NCBI RefSeq assembly: GCF_003387535.1
Contig: NZ_QUNR01000002.1
Coordinates: 64,827-128,826, forward strand
From: Paraperlucidibaca baekdonensis
GTDB lineage: Bacteria > Pseudomonadota > Gammaproteobacteria > Pseudomonadales > Moraxellaceae
DNA: 64,000 nucleotides
Direction of reading: 5' to 3'
Part shown: positions 48,758 through 56,746 of the stretch, piece by piece
Layout: every line of letters begins with the position of its first letter
How positions within the stretch are numbered: position 1 is the stretch's first letter
The notes under the pieces: model-generated
What the model was told of the DNA's origin: nothing
Database searches by the model: none
Seen by the model: the letters and a program-made list of their open reading frames with translations, nothing else
Translations under genes and position numbers: made by a program

Positions 48758-49657
48758 ATGAAATGGCTAATTTTGGCGATGTTTGTGGCTTCGGCCATCT
48801 ATGTGCAACGCCGTGGCAAAGTAAAACACAAGTTTTCGCGACAGTTTTTCGACCACTCTACCTTGATGGCGCCGATCAACGTCATCATGTATTGGTGGTC
48901 GAAAGTGCCCACCACGCCGTATTTATCGGTCGATCATTTCCCAGAAGTTGCGGTGCTGGCCGAGCATTGGGAGGAGATTCGTGATGAAGCCAAGGCGCTC
49001 GGCGAAAAAGGCTTAATCAAGGCTTCCGCGGAATACAACGACGCCGGTTTCAACTCATTTTTCAAGGTCGGCTGGAAGCGTTTTTACTTAAAATGGTATG
49101 AAGATGGCCACCCGTCGGCTGCCGAGTTATGCCCGAAAACTACAGCCCTCGTGCGTAGCCTGGACTCCGTCAAGGCCGCGATGTTTACCGAGTTGCCACC
49201 GGGCAGCCGCTTGGTGCGTCACCGCGATCCATTCGCCGGTTCGCTGCGTTATCACCTCGGGCTAATCACCCCCAATGATGATCGTTGCTTTATCGATGTT
49301 GATGGCGAGCGCTACAGCTGGCGCGACGGTGACGGCGTGATGTTTGATGAGACCTATATTCATTACGCCGAAAACATGACCGACGACAACCGCATCATTT
49401 TGCTCTGCGATATTGAGCGACCAATGACCCGACGCTGGGCGCAAGCGCTGAATAATTGGTTTGCACGCACGGTGATGACGGCCGCGAGCTCGCCCAATAC
49501 CGACAGTGATAAAACCGGCGGCATCAACAAAGCATTCAGCTATTTATACTTGGTTCGTCTGCGCGCGAAAGCCTTGAAAAAAACCAATCGCACGCTCTAT
49601 TACGTGCTGAAATGGCTAATTCTTGGCGGCCTGATGGCGTGGATTTTTATCTTCTAA
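48758..49657 (+). CDS. lpxO: Lipid A 2-hydroxylase LpxO
   Basis: LpxO is an Fe(II)/2-oxoglutarate and O2-dependent enzyme that 2-hydroxylates a secondary acyl chain of lipid A, a change linked to envelope resistance. The 299-aa protein fits closely: an N-terminal membrane helix, MAPINVIMYWWSKVP, GFNSFFKVGWKRFYLKWY, the iron-site RHRDPFAGSLRYHLGL and DETYIHYAEN, and a C-terminal membrane helix. The start ATG 48758 is preferred over the GTG at 48725 because it begins the anchor helix directly. It follows the DUF2058 gene by 75 bp. Confidence 0.93.
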   Translation: MKWLILAMFVASAIYVQRRGKVKHKFSRQFFDHSTLMAPINVIMYWWSKVPTTPYLSVDHFPEVAVLAEHWEEIRDEAKALGEKGLIKASAEYNDAGFNSFFKVGWKRFYLKWYEDGHPSAAELCPKTTALVRSLDSVKAAMFTELPPGSRLVRHRDPFAGSLRYHLGLITPNDDRCFIDVDGERYSWRDGDGVMFDETYIHYAENMTDDNRIILLCDIERPMTRRWAQALNNWFARTVMTAASSPNTDSDKTGGINKAFSYLYLVRLRAKALKKTNRTLYYVLKWLILGGLMAWIFIF

Positions 49658-49778
49658 GCGAGGCTGAATGGTGCCAATGGCGGCATTGAGCGGATGAGAG
49701 GTAGTGCTGATGGCGTCCCCTCGGCGTAAGGTAATGTGATCCGACCGCAGTCGGGTTGGCGTGCCACGGGGGGTGACT

Positions 49779-50099
49779 ATGTCGCACAATGCCTTTGCTG
49801 AGTTAATTGAGGAATGGGAAGCGCGGCAGCTTTTGCAGCGCCAAAAAGTACCCATGCAAGTCAGCGTATTCGACACCGATCAGGTGAAAATTCAAGCACT
49901 GGCGGCTGTCTATGGCCTCAGTGAGCAAGAGATTGTTGCCAGCGTGTTGCACCATGGTCTTTTTGAGTTGGAAACGCGGATGCCCTACCAAAAAGGCACG
50001 CGCGTGATTCGTGTCGAAGAGGGCGAGGAAATCTTCGAAGACATCGGCATGATGCCGCGTTATATAGCGAAAATTCATGAGTTAACGCGCGGGCACTAG
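49779..50099 (+). CDS. Small conserved-looking protein, unknown function
   Basis: The 106-aa product is not recognised. It has an N-terminal helix (AFAELIEEWEARQLLQRQ), a short strand MQVSVFD, then two helices (QVKIQALAAVYGLSEQEIVASVLHHG is the relevant region, about 38-63). This strand-helix-helix order resembles a ribbon-helix-helix DNA-binding unit, but that is weak evidence. The tail is acidic (VEEGEEIFEDIG). A good ribosome-binding site (GGGGGGTGA) supports the start at 49779. A strong terminator follows 31 bp after the stop, so it ends the GST-N-to-lpxO series or is a single gene. Confidence 0.65.
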   Translation: MSHNAFAELIEEWEARQLLQRQKVPMQVSVFDTDQVKIQALAAVYGLSEQEIVASVLHHGLFELETRMPYQKGTRVIRVEEGEEIFEDIGMMPRYIAKIHELTRGH

Positions 50100-50130
50100 C
50101 TCGTATTGCACGTACTGACTGCTCGTTATG

Positions 50131-50172
50131 CACCCACTAAAAAGCCGCTTTTCAGCGGCTTTTTAGTGGGTG
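50131..50172. terminator. Bidirectional terminator with perfect 19-bp stem
   Basis: A perfect inverted repeat, 50131-50149 against 50154-50172, with a TTTC loop. The A5/T5 runs lie inside the stem around GCCGCT/AGCGGC, so each strand reads as hairpin plus T-run. It lies between the small unknown gene and the convergent monooxygenase and ends 2 bp before the latter's stop codon. Confidence 0.9.
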
Positions 50173-50174
50173 TT

Positions 50175-51635
50175 TTAGGCTTTAGTGAAGTGGAAATGGC
50201 GGAAATTAGGCTTGCGCATGCGCATCCAGTATTTCCACGTAAAGCCCGGCCAAATCGTGAAGTTTTTACCGTCTTCATCTAAATACCAGCTCTTGCAGCC
50301 GCCCTCGCTCCAGACCATTTTCTTCAGCTCGTCTTGGATGCGGTCGTTATACGCATCTTGTACCTCAGGCTTCACGGAAATTTCTGCGGCGCCGCGTTTA
50401 TCCATTTCCTCCAAGCAGCCCATCACATAGCGAATTTGCTGTTCAATCATAAAGATAATGGAGTTATGACCCAGCGCCGTATTGGGGCCCAGTAGCATGA
50501 ATAAGTTCGGTAAATCCTTCAGTGTAGTGCCTAAATAAGCGCTCAGGCCCTCGTCTTTGGCGCGCGTTTCAATGCCATCACGACCGTATAGATGCAGCGG
50601 GCCGAGCGGGTCTTTGACATCGAAGCCGGTACCACAAATGATGGCGTCGACGGCATGCTCTTGGCCATTGGCGTCGATGATGCTGTGCTCGCGTACTTCT
50701 CGTACACCAGCGGCAACGACATTGACATTGTCGCGGGCCAGCGCGGGGTAGTAGTTATTGGAAAACAGCACGCGCTTGCAGCCAATGGTGTAGTTCGGTG
50801 TCAGTTTTTCGCGTAATGCGGGGTCTTTAATCTGTTTTTTCAAATGCCAACGCGCGAGCTTCTCAATGGCTACCATCAGTTTCGGATTAACAAAGCCCAG
50901 GGCAAAAGCCTCGGCCTGCCAATAAATGCTCGCGCGCACCAGTGTTTGCGAGGCGGGCAAAAAGCTAAACAGCTTCTTCACGCCGCTGCTAATAACACCA
51001 TCGGGCTTGGGCACCAACCACGGCGGCGTGCGTTGAAACAACACCAGTTCATCGACCTGTGGCGCGATTTGCGGCACAAACTGGATGGCGCTAGCGCCGG
51101 TACCAATCACCGCCACGCGTTTGCCACTGAGATCGTAGTCGTGATTCCAGCGTGCCGAATGAAACAGCGTGCCTTTGAAGTGATCGAGACCTTTAACATT
51201 CGGTAATGCAGGGCGGCTTAGCCCGCCGATGCCCGACACCACCACCCGCGCCGTGAATTTTTGGCCATCGGCAGTTTTCAATGCCCAGTGCTTTTTGGCG
51301 TCACTCCAGCGCGCCTCAATAAGTTCGCTATTGCCGCGAAAGTGCGGATAGAGGTCGTATTTTTTTGCGCACTTTTTCATATAAGCCAAAATTTCGGCCT
51401 GACCTGAGTAAAAGCGTGACCACTCAGGATTTTGCTCAAATGAGTAGGAGTACATGTGCGAGGGCACATCGCAGGCTGCGCCAGGGTAGTCGTTGTCGAG
51501 CCAGGTGCCGCCAAAATCGGTGGATTTTTCCAAAATAAGAAAATCATCGCGGCCGGCTTTTTTCAGAAAAATGCCCATGCCTAGGCCCGAAAAGCCGCTG
51601 CCAATAACAATGACGTCGTGGTGGGGAGTGCTCAT
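50175..51635 (-). CDS. Flavin monooxygenase, Baeyer-Villiger type
   Basis: The 486-aa enzyme has an FAD Rossmann loop GSGFSGLG at 12-19, the BVMO segment GTWLDNDYPGAACD at 43-56, the fingerprint FKGTLFHSARWN at 153-164 and an NADP Rossmann loop VIGTGASA near 176. The fingerprint fits FxGxxxHxxxW(P/D) except for the last residue, Asn164. BVMOs insert oxygen next to a ketone carbonyl; related class B enzymes N- or S-oxygenate. The substrate is unknown. It is divergent from a nitroreductase gene. Cytosolic, no signal peptide. Confidence 0.9.
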   Translation of the reverse strand: MSTPHHDVIVIGSGFSGLGMGIFLKKAGRDDFLILEKSTDFGGTWLDNDYPGAACDVPSHMYSYSFEQNPEWSRFYSGQAEILAYMKKCAKKYDLYPHFRGNSELIEARWSDAKKHWALKTADGQKFTARVVVSGIGGLSRPALPNVKGLDHFKGTLFHSARWNHDYDLSGKRVAVIGTGASAIQFVPQIAPQVDELVLFQRTPPWLVPKPDGVISSGVKKLFSFLPASQTLVRASIYWQAEAFALGFVNPKLMVAIEKLARWHLKKQIKDPALREKLTPNYTIGCKRVLFSNNYYPALARDNVNVVAAGVREVREHSIIDANGQEHAVDAIICGTGFDVKDPLGPLHLYGRDGIETRAKDEGLSAYLGTTLKDLPNLFMLLGPNTALGHNSIIFMIEQQIRYVMGCLEEMDKRGAAEISVKPEVQDAYNDRIQDELKKMVWSEGGCKSWYLDEDGKNFTIWPGFTWKYWMRMRKPNFRHFHFTKA

Positions 51636-51673
51636 GATGCGTGTGCCTCAGCTAATTTGATCCGACAAATGTA

Positions 51674-51702
51674 AGATTAGTCGTCTGTACCTAGTATGTC
51701 AC
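51674..51702 (-). promoter_or_regulatory. Possible promoter for the monooxygenase gene
   Basis: On the minus strand GTGACA (51702-51697) and TAATCT (51679-51674) are 17 bp apart, 39 bp before the ATG. The -10 is weak, so this is tentative. Confidence 0.3.
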
Positions 51703-51721
51703 GGCATTTGTCCTTGTCTGT

Positions 51722-51750
51722 TTGACAGTTGTTAATGCCTTGGCTAGCGT
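51722..51750 (+). promoter_or_regulatory. Possible promoter for the nitroreductase gene
   Basis: A consensus -35, TTGACA at 51722-51727, is followed after 17 bp by a weak -10, TAGCGT at 51745-51750. The gene starts at 51780. The good -35 with poor -10 would suit an activated promoter. Confidence 0.4.
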
Positions 51751-51779
51751 TGCCGCACCTAATCTTGTGAGAATTCGTT

Positions 51780-52568
51780 ATGCCCGCCAAGTCTACAAAA
51801 AAGACTAAGCCGACTGTCGTTACTATCGATGGCAAGGCCCGTTACCACGAGCCCGCACCGACTGGCATTGATCTGGAGTCGTTTCACCAAGTCGTCATCA
51901 GCCGTCGTTCGGTGCGTAAATTCACCGACAAAGCTATCCCGCAAGCCGTGCTTGATGACTGTTTAGATATGGCACTGCTGGCGCCATGCTCATCAGGGCT
52001 ACAGCCTTGGGAGTTTTTCGTGGTGCGCTCGGCCGGCAAAAAAGCCAAGTTGGTGAAGGCTTGCATGAGCCAGTTGGCGGCAAAAACCGCTGCGGAGCTG
52101 ATCGTTTGCGTGGCGCGCACCGATCGTATTGATGAATTTTCGCGCAAAATGTTGCGTGAATGGCCCATGCCTGATGTGCCGAAACTGGTGCAGCGCTATT
52201 ACCAGCTCATCCCGTATAACTATGCGCCGGGCCCGCTCAACAGCTTCGCGTTGGTGAAAAAAGCGGCGTTTTCATTGGGCGGAATGGTCGCTGCCGTGCC
52301 CCGCGGGCCTTACACCAAGTCTGAAGTTGAGCTGTGGGCTGCCAAAAGCACGGCGCTGGCTTGCGAGAATTTAGTACTGGCTTTCCGCGCCCATGGTTTT
52401 GATACCTGCATGATGGAAGGCTTCGACGAGGTGCGTGTGCGTAAGCTGCTGAATTTAGGCGATGCCTCGATGCCGATTATGGTGGTGGGTGCGGGTGAGC
52501 GCGCCGATGACGGTGTGTTTTGGCCGCAAGTTCGCTTTGAGCGTGAGCTCTTTGTGCATGAAGTTTGA
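51780..52568 (+). CDS. Nitroreductase-family FMN oxidoreductase
   Basis: The 262-aa protein has the nitroreductase pattern: the FMN-binding RRSVRKFTDKAIP near 41, APCSSGLQPWEFFVV around 64-78, and a late GGMVAAVPRG-to-GFDTCMMEGFDE region. A basic N-terminal leader (KSTKKTKPT) precedes the domain. Such enzymes reduce nitro groups, quinones or enones with NAD(P)H; the substrate is not deducible. It is divergent from the monooxygenase, so the pair may serve one catabolic or detoxification route (inference). A terminator follows after about 80 bp. Confidence 0.88.
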   Translation: MPAKSTKKTKPTVVTIDGKARYHEPAPTGIDLESFHQVVISRRSVRKFTDKAIPQAVLDDCLDMALLAPCSSGLQPWEFFVVRSAGKKAKLVKACMSQLAAKTAAELIVCVARTDRIDEFSRKMLREWPMPDVPKLVQRYYQLIPYNYAPGPLNSFALVKKAAFSLGGMVAAVPRGPYTKSEVELWAAKSTALACENLVLAFRAHGFDTCMMEGFDEVRVRKLLNLGDASMPIMVVGAGERADDGVFWPQVRFERELFVHEV

Positions 52569-52651
52569 GTGCACGAGGCTCGATGGCGTTTGGTGAGCTC
52601 CTGCGTCTCACCATATGCAGAAGGAGTGGGGCGTAACGAGATATCAGCGCC

Positions 52652-52686
52652 CACAAAAAAGCCCGGCATGGCCGGGCTTTTTTGTG
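52652..52686. terminator. Bidirectional intrinsic terminator
   Basis: A perfect 16-bp inverted repeat (CAC A6 GCCCGGC with GCCGGGC T6 GTG, loop ATG) lies between the convergent nitroreductase and acnB genes, 16 bp from the acnB stop. It can stop both transcripts. Confidence 0.93.
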
Positions 52687-52702
52687 CCATCAGCTCAGTG
52701 AC

Positions 52703-55312
52703 TTAGGTCAGCTGCGCGATGTCAATTTTACCGGCTTGTGTGGTGTACTCTTCCATCTTGTCGAAGTTCAGGTATTGGTAAATTTCACCAGACATCGATT
52801 CGATTTGCTTGGCGTATTCCATGTACTCCGCCACGGTGGGCAGCTTGCCAATCACCGCCGCAACTGAAGCTAACTCAGCCGAGGCCAAATAGACATCGGC
52901 GCCTTGGCCTAAACGGTTCGGGAAGTTACGGGTCGAGGTCGACACGCAGGTGCTGTTTGGCGCGACACGGGCTTGGTTGCCCATGCACAGCGAGCAGCCT
53001 GGCATCTCAGTACGCGCACCGGCACGGCCATAGATATTGTAATAGCCTTCTTCCATGAGCTGATGCTCATCCATTTTGGTTGGTGGCGCGATCCACAGTT
53101 TCGTGGTCAATGAGCCGCCAGGGACCTTATCGAGCAGCTTACCAGCGGCACGGAAATGGCCAATGTTGGTCATGCATGAGCCAATGAACACCTCATCGAT
53201 TTTCGCGCCAGCTACATCGGAGAGTAGCTTGGCATCATCGGGGTCGTTCGGGCAGCAGAGCACGGGCTCTTTGACATCGGCCAGATCGATTTCGATGATC
53301 TCAGCGTACTCAGCGTCTTTGTCGGCACGCATCAGGCTGGGGTTTTCTAACCATTTTTCCATATTGCCAATACGGCGGGCGATGGTGCGTGCGTCGCCGT
53401 AGCCATTGGAAATCATCCATTTCAACATCGTGATGTTGGAGGTCAGGTACTCTTTCACGCTAGCTTCCGACAGCGTGATGGTGCAGCCCGCGGCTGAGCG
53501 CTCAGCGGAGGCATCGGAGAGTTCGAAGGCTTGTTCGGCGGTTAAATGCTCGAGGCCTTCAATTTCCAGAATGCGGCCGTTGAAGGCATTGATTTTGCCT
53601 TTTTTCTCAACGGTGAGCAGGCCTTTTTGGATGCCGTAGTAGGGGATCGCATGGACCAAGTCGCGCAACGTGATGCCGGGCTGCATTTTGCCCTTGAAGC
53701 GCACCAGCACCGACTCCGGCATGTCTAATGGCATGACGCCAGTCGCCGCGGCGAAGGCCACCAAGCCTGAACCGGCTGGGAAAGAAATGCCGAGCGGGAA
53801 ACGTGTGTGTGAGTCGCCGCCGGTACCGACGGTGTCGGGCAGCAACATGCGGTTGAGCCAGGAGTGGATGATGCCGTCGCCGGGACGCAGTGAGACGCCG
53901 CCACGGTTCATGATGAAATCAGGCAGCGTGTGGTGCGTGCCGACGTCCACGGGCTTGGGGTAAGCGGCGGTGTGGCAGAACGACTGCATCACCAAATCGG
54001 CTGAGAAGCCCAGGCAAGCCAAGTCTTTGAGCTCGTCGCGGGTCATTGGGCCGGTGGTGTCTTGCGAACCCACGGTGGTCATTTTCGGCTCGCAGTAAGT
54101 GCCAGGACGCACGCCTAAGCCATCGGGCAGGTTGCAAGCGCGACCGACCATCTTTTGCGCCAGCGTGAAGCCTTTTTTGGTGTCCGTGGGCATGTGTGGT
54201 TGGCGGAACAGGTCCGATGCCGTTTCGCCCAGCGCTTCGCGCGCTTTGTTGGTCAGGCCGCGGCCAATGATCAAATTGATACGGCCACCCGCGCGCACTT
54301 CGTCTAGTAGCACGGGCGACTTAAGCTCAAAGTTGACGATGGCGTCATCGCTGCCATGGGCGCAGATTTTGCCATCGAAGGGATAAATGTCGATGACATC
54401 GCCGGTGTTGAACTCGTCGACATTGCACTCAAACGGCAGCGCGCCAGCATCTTCCATGGTGTTGAAGAAGATGGGAGCGATTTTGTTACCGATGCAGACG
54501 CCACCATCGCGCTTGTTGGGGATGTGCGGTAGGTCATCGCCGGTGAGCCAGAGCACGGAGTTGGTGGCGGACTTACGGCTGGAGCCAGTACCCACGACAT
54601 CACCTACATAAGCAATAGTGTGGCCTTTGGCTTTTAGCGCTTCGATCTGTTTGATCGGGCCGACTTCGCCGGGCTGATCAGGCGTGATGCCTTCGCGCGC
54701 GTTTTTCAGCATGGCGTTGGCGTGCAGCGGGATGTCTGGGCGGCTCCACGCATCTTGCGCAGGCGACAGGTCATCGGTATTGGTTTCGCCGGTGACTTTG
54801 AACACGGTCACGGTGATTTTTTTAGCAACGTCTGGGCGATTGGTGAACCACTCGCCATCGGCCCATGAGCGCAAAATGCCTTTGGCGTGATCGTTGCCGG
54901 CTTTGGCTTTTTCTTCGACATCGTGGAAGGCGTCAAAAACCAGCAGGGTCTTTTTCAATGCCACAGCCGCGTCGGCAGCGAGGCTGGCGTCGTCGAGCAG
55001 GGCCACCAATGGGGCAACGTTGTAGCCACCGAGCATGGTGCCGAGCAAGTAAACAGCGCGTTGTTTATTAATCAATGCGCACTCAGCTTCGCCTGTGGTG
55101 ATGGCGGCTAAGAAGCCAGCTTTTACGTAGGCGGCTTGGTCAACACCGGGCGGAATGCGGTTTTCAAGCAGGTCGACGAGGAAGTCTTCTTCACCTTTGG
55201 GTGGATTTTTTAAGAGTTCGACTAAGGCGGCAACTTGCGTTTCGTCTAGGGGCTTTGGGGGTACGCCGAGGGCGGCGCGTTCGGCAACATGTTCGCGATA
55301 GGCTTCGAGCAC
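52703..55312 (-). CDS. acnB: Aconitate hydratase B
   Basis: AcnB isomerises citrate to isocitrate in the TCA cycle and, when its cluster is lost, can bind mRNA. The protein of about 869 aa has the AcnB-only domain order: a HEAT-like N-terminal domain ([13 protein letters not shown], then [19 protein letters not shown]), the swivel domain and the [4Fe-4S] core with cysteines in SCMTNIGHF and [10 protein letters not shown]. The frame opens with TTG at 55345, but GTG 55312 is preferred: GAGGA stands 7 nt before it and the product then begins where E. coli AcnB begins. Confidence 0.97.
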   Translation of the reverse strand: MLEAYREHVAERAALGVPPKPLDETQVAALVELLKNPPKGEEDFLVDLLENRIPPGVDQAAYVKAGFLAAITTGEAECALINKQRAVYLLGTMLGGYNVAPLVALLDDASLAADAAVALKKTLLVFDAFHDVEEKAKAGNDHAKGILRSWADGEWFTNRPDVAKKITVTVFKVTGETNTDDLSPAQDAWSRPDIPLHANAMLKNAREGITPDQPGEVGPIKQIEALKAKGHTIAYVGDVVGTGSSRKSATNSVLWLTGDDLPHIPNKRDGGVCIGNKIAPIFFNTMEDAGALPFECNVDEFNTGDVIDIYPFDGKICAHGSDDAIVNFELKSPVLLDEVRAGGRINLIIGRGLTNKAREALGETASDLFRQPHMPTDTKKGFTLAQKMVGRACNLPDGLGVRPGTYCEPKMTTVGSQDTTGPMTRDELKDLACLGFSADLVMQSFCHTAAYPKPVDVGTHHTLPDFIMNRGGVSLRPGDGIIHSWLNRMLLPDTVGTGGDSHTRFPLGISFPAGSGLVAFAAATGVMPLDMPESVLVRFKGKMQPGITLRDLVHAIPYYGIQKGLLTVEKKGKINAFNGRILEIEGLEHLTAEQAFELSDASAERSAAGCTITLSEASVKEYLTSNITMLKWMISNGYGDARTIARRIGNMEKWLENPSLMRADKDAEYAEIIEIDLADVKEPVLCCPNDPDDAKLLSDVAGAKIDEVFIGSCMTNIGHFRAAGKLLDKVPGGSLTTKLWIAPPTKMDEHQLMEEGYYNIYGRAGARTEMPGCSLCMGNQARVAPNSTCVSTSTRNFPNRLGQGADVYLASAELASVAAVIGKLPTVAEYMEYAKQIESMSGEIYQYLNFDKMEEYTTQAGKIDIAQLT

Positions 55313-55409
55313 AGTGGAGTCCTCTACAGGTGGGGCAAAAGCCAAACCCTCGCAATTTCGGCGGGTTAATGCCTGTTATCGCAAGGGTTTAGCGTGAATA
55401 TGGCAGCAA

Positions 55410-55438
55410 ATTATAGTCTATAGACGCATGAAAAGTAA
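55410..55438 (-). promoter_or_regulatory. Candidate promoter for acnB with palindromic spacer
   Basis: A consensus -10 TATAAT (55415-55410, minus strand) stands 17 bp from a poor -35 TTACTT (55438-55433). The spacer contains the perfect 10-bp palindrome GTCTATAGAC at 55416-55425, next to the -10. A weak -35 with a palindrome in the spacer suggests a regulated promoter. It lies about 98 bp before the preferred acnB start and 29 bp downstream of zapG, whose 3' end is upstream. Confidence 0.5.
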
Positions 55439-55466
55439 GGTCGTTGCTCGTCCAATCGTCTGAGGC

Positions 55467-55919
55467 TCACTTGAAACCGTAACGCTCGTCGAGCATGCCT
55501 TTATCTTGCGGATCTTTGGTGGCGTAGTCGCGTGGCGGCTCATAATACGAGAAGTCGCCGGACTCAATATTGCCGTATGGGTTAGGCGCTTGCGGCTCTG
55601 GCGCAGGGCCTGCAAGCCCGACAAATTGATGTGCGGGGTTGTCATCGCGCGAGCGCTTGGGGTCATCGCACAATACTTGCGCGCCGGCCCGCAGGTGCTC
55701 ATGCAGGTCGCGGTAGCGTTGCGTCATCTCGTTAGCGAGTTGTGCGGAATGATCAAAGTGACTGCGTACATCTTGCTGATAATTTTCGTGACGATTTTGC
55801 AAGTCAGTGAGCAATGCCTCGAGCTCATGGCTGCGATGGTCAGACGTTTTACGCTTCATGTAATAGGCGCCGGCTGCTACCCCGATGAAAAAAAACAATG
55901 CACTCCACAACGCCGTCAT
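55467..55919 (-). CDS. zapG: Cell-envelope/division protein ZapG (YhcB, DUF1043)
   Basis: The 150-aa protein has one N-terminal membrane helix (LWSALFFFIGVAAGAYYM), a coiled coil (about 30-75) with the YhcB pattern NYQQDVRSHFDHSAQLANEMTQRY, and a Pro-rich tail ending in PPRDYAT and KGMLDERYGF. ZapG links envelope growth and division in E. coli, where it neighbours zapE and degS, as nearly here. It precedes acnB on the same strand. The start codon lies about 140 bp from the divergent hydrolase. Confidence 0.9.
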   Translation of the reverse strand: MTALWSALFFFIGVAAGAYYMKRKTSDHRSHELEALLTDLQNRHENYQQDVRSHFDHSAQLANEMTQRYRDLHEHLRAGAQVLCDDPKRSRDDNPAHQFVGLAGPAPEPQAPNPYGNIESGDFSYYEPPRDYATKDPQDKGMLDERYGFK

Positions 55920-56059
55920 CTGACCTCTCCCAATCGGCTACCTGCCGAACTAGCGCCAATGCGTGTGATATTCAGGCGAATAACTGCATTGGCGAATCTT
56001 GTGTGTATCTATACCATTCTCGCCGCTAGTAGCGAAAGATCTACGCAAAGGACTTCAGC

Positions 56060-56746
56060 ATGGCCAGTCAGCAATCTTCCCCGTTTTCTTACCCAGTGGG
56101 TGATCACGCAGTCACAGTTCAGGGGCCGCTCGGGCCGCTCGAAGCCATCCTGTCGATTCCGCCACAGGCTGACCGTAAAGCCTTGGCGTTGCTGTGTCAT
56201 CCGCACCCGCTGTTTGGTGGCAGCATGGAAAATAAAGTCATTTTCACTGTGCATCGCGCCTGTCGTGATGCCGGTATTGCCACGCTCAGGTTCAACTTTC
56301 GTGGGGTAGGCAAAAGTGTGGGGGCGTTTGATCATGGCGCCGGCGAGCAGCATGACGTGCTCGCGGTGCAGTCATGGGCGCAGGCGACCTTGGCGGTTGA
56401 GTCGTTGGTGATGATCGGTTTTTCATTTGGCGCGTTTGTGGCGGCCACTGCCTGGTCGAAAGCCACGCAAGCCGCCATGCGCGGCCAATCATTGATGTTA
56501 ATTGCGCCGCCAGTCACACGCTTTCCCATGACCGGCTTTCAGCTACCGGCCGGCGCGCGTGTGATTTATGGTGATGCCGATGAGGTAGTTGATCCGCAAG
56601 CCATTGCGGATTGGCTGAGCACCCAACGTGCAGACTTAACGATCGAGGTGCTGGCGGGTGCCAGTCATTTTTTTCATGGCCGCCTCACCGAGCTGCGCGA
56701 CTGGGTGCGCGCGGGTTTGATATCTGGAGATCGAACGCATGGTTGA
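56060..56746 (+). CDS. Alpha/beta hydrolase, COG2945 type
   Basis: A 228-aa small alpha/beta hydrolase with LLCHPHPLFGGSMENKV (the HPHPxxGG hallmark of the COG2945 group), RFNFRGVGKS, nucleophile elbow GFSFGA (Ser near 120), the acid in YGDADEVV and a late His in GASHFFHG. The substrate is unknown; relatives are often annotated as dienelactone hydrolase-like or CocE/NonD-like. AAAGGA precedes the ATG. The stop overlaps zapE by 8 bp. Confidence 0.85.
   Translation: MASQQSSPFSYPVGDHAVTVQGPLGPLEAILSIPPQADRKALALLCHPHPLFGGSMENKVIFTVHRACRDAGIATLRFNFRGVGKSVGAFDHGAGEQHDVLAVQSWAQATLAVESLVMIGFSFGAFVAATAWSKATQAAMRGQSLMLIAPPVTRFPMTGFQLPAGARVIYGDADEVVDPQAIADWLSTQRADLTIEVLAGASHFFHGRLTELRDWVRAGLISGDRTHG

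Noticed and set aside
55506-56309. 267-codon plus-strand frame crossing zapG, the spacer and the next hydrolase
   Set aside because: It overlaps two well-supported genes and the promoter region between them; the product is Arg/Cys-rich and non-homologous.
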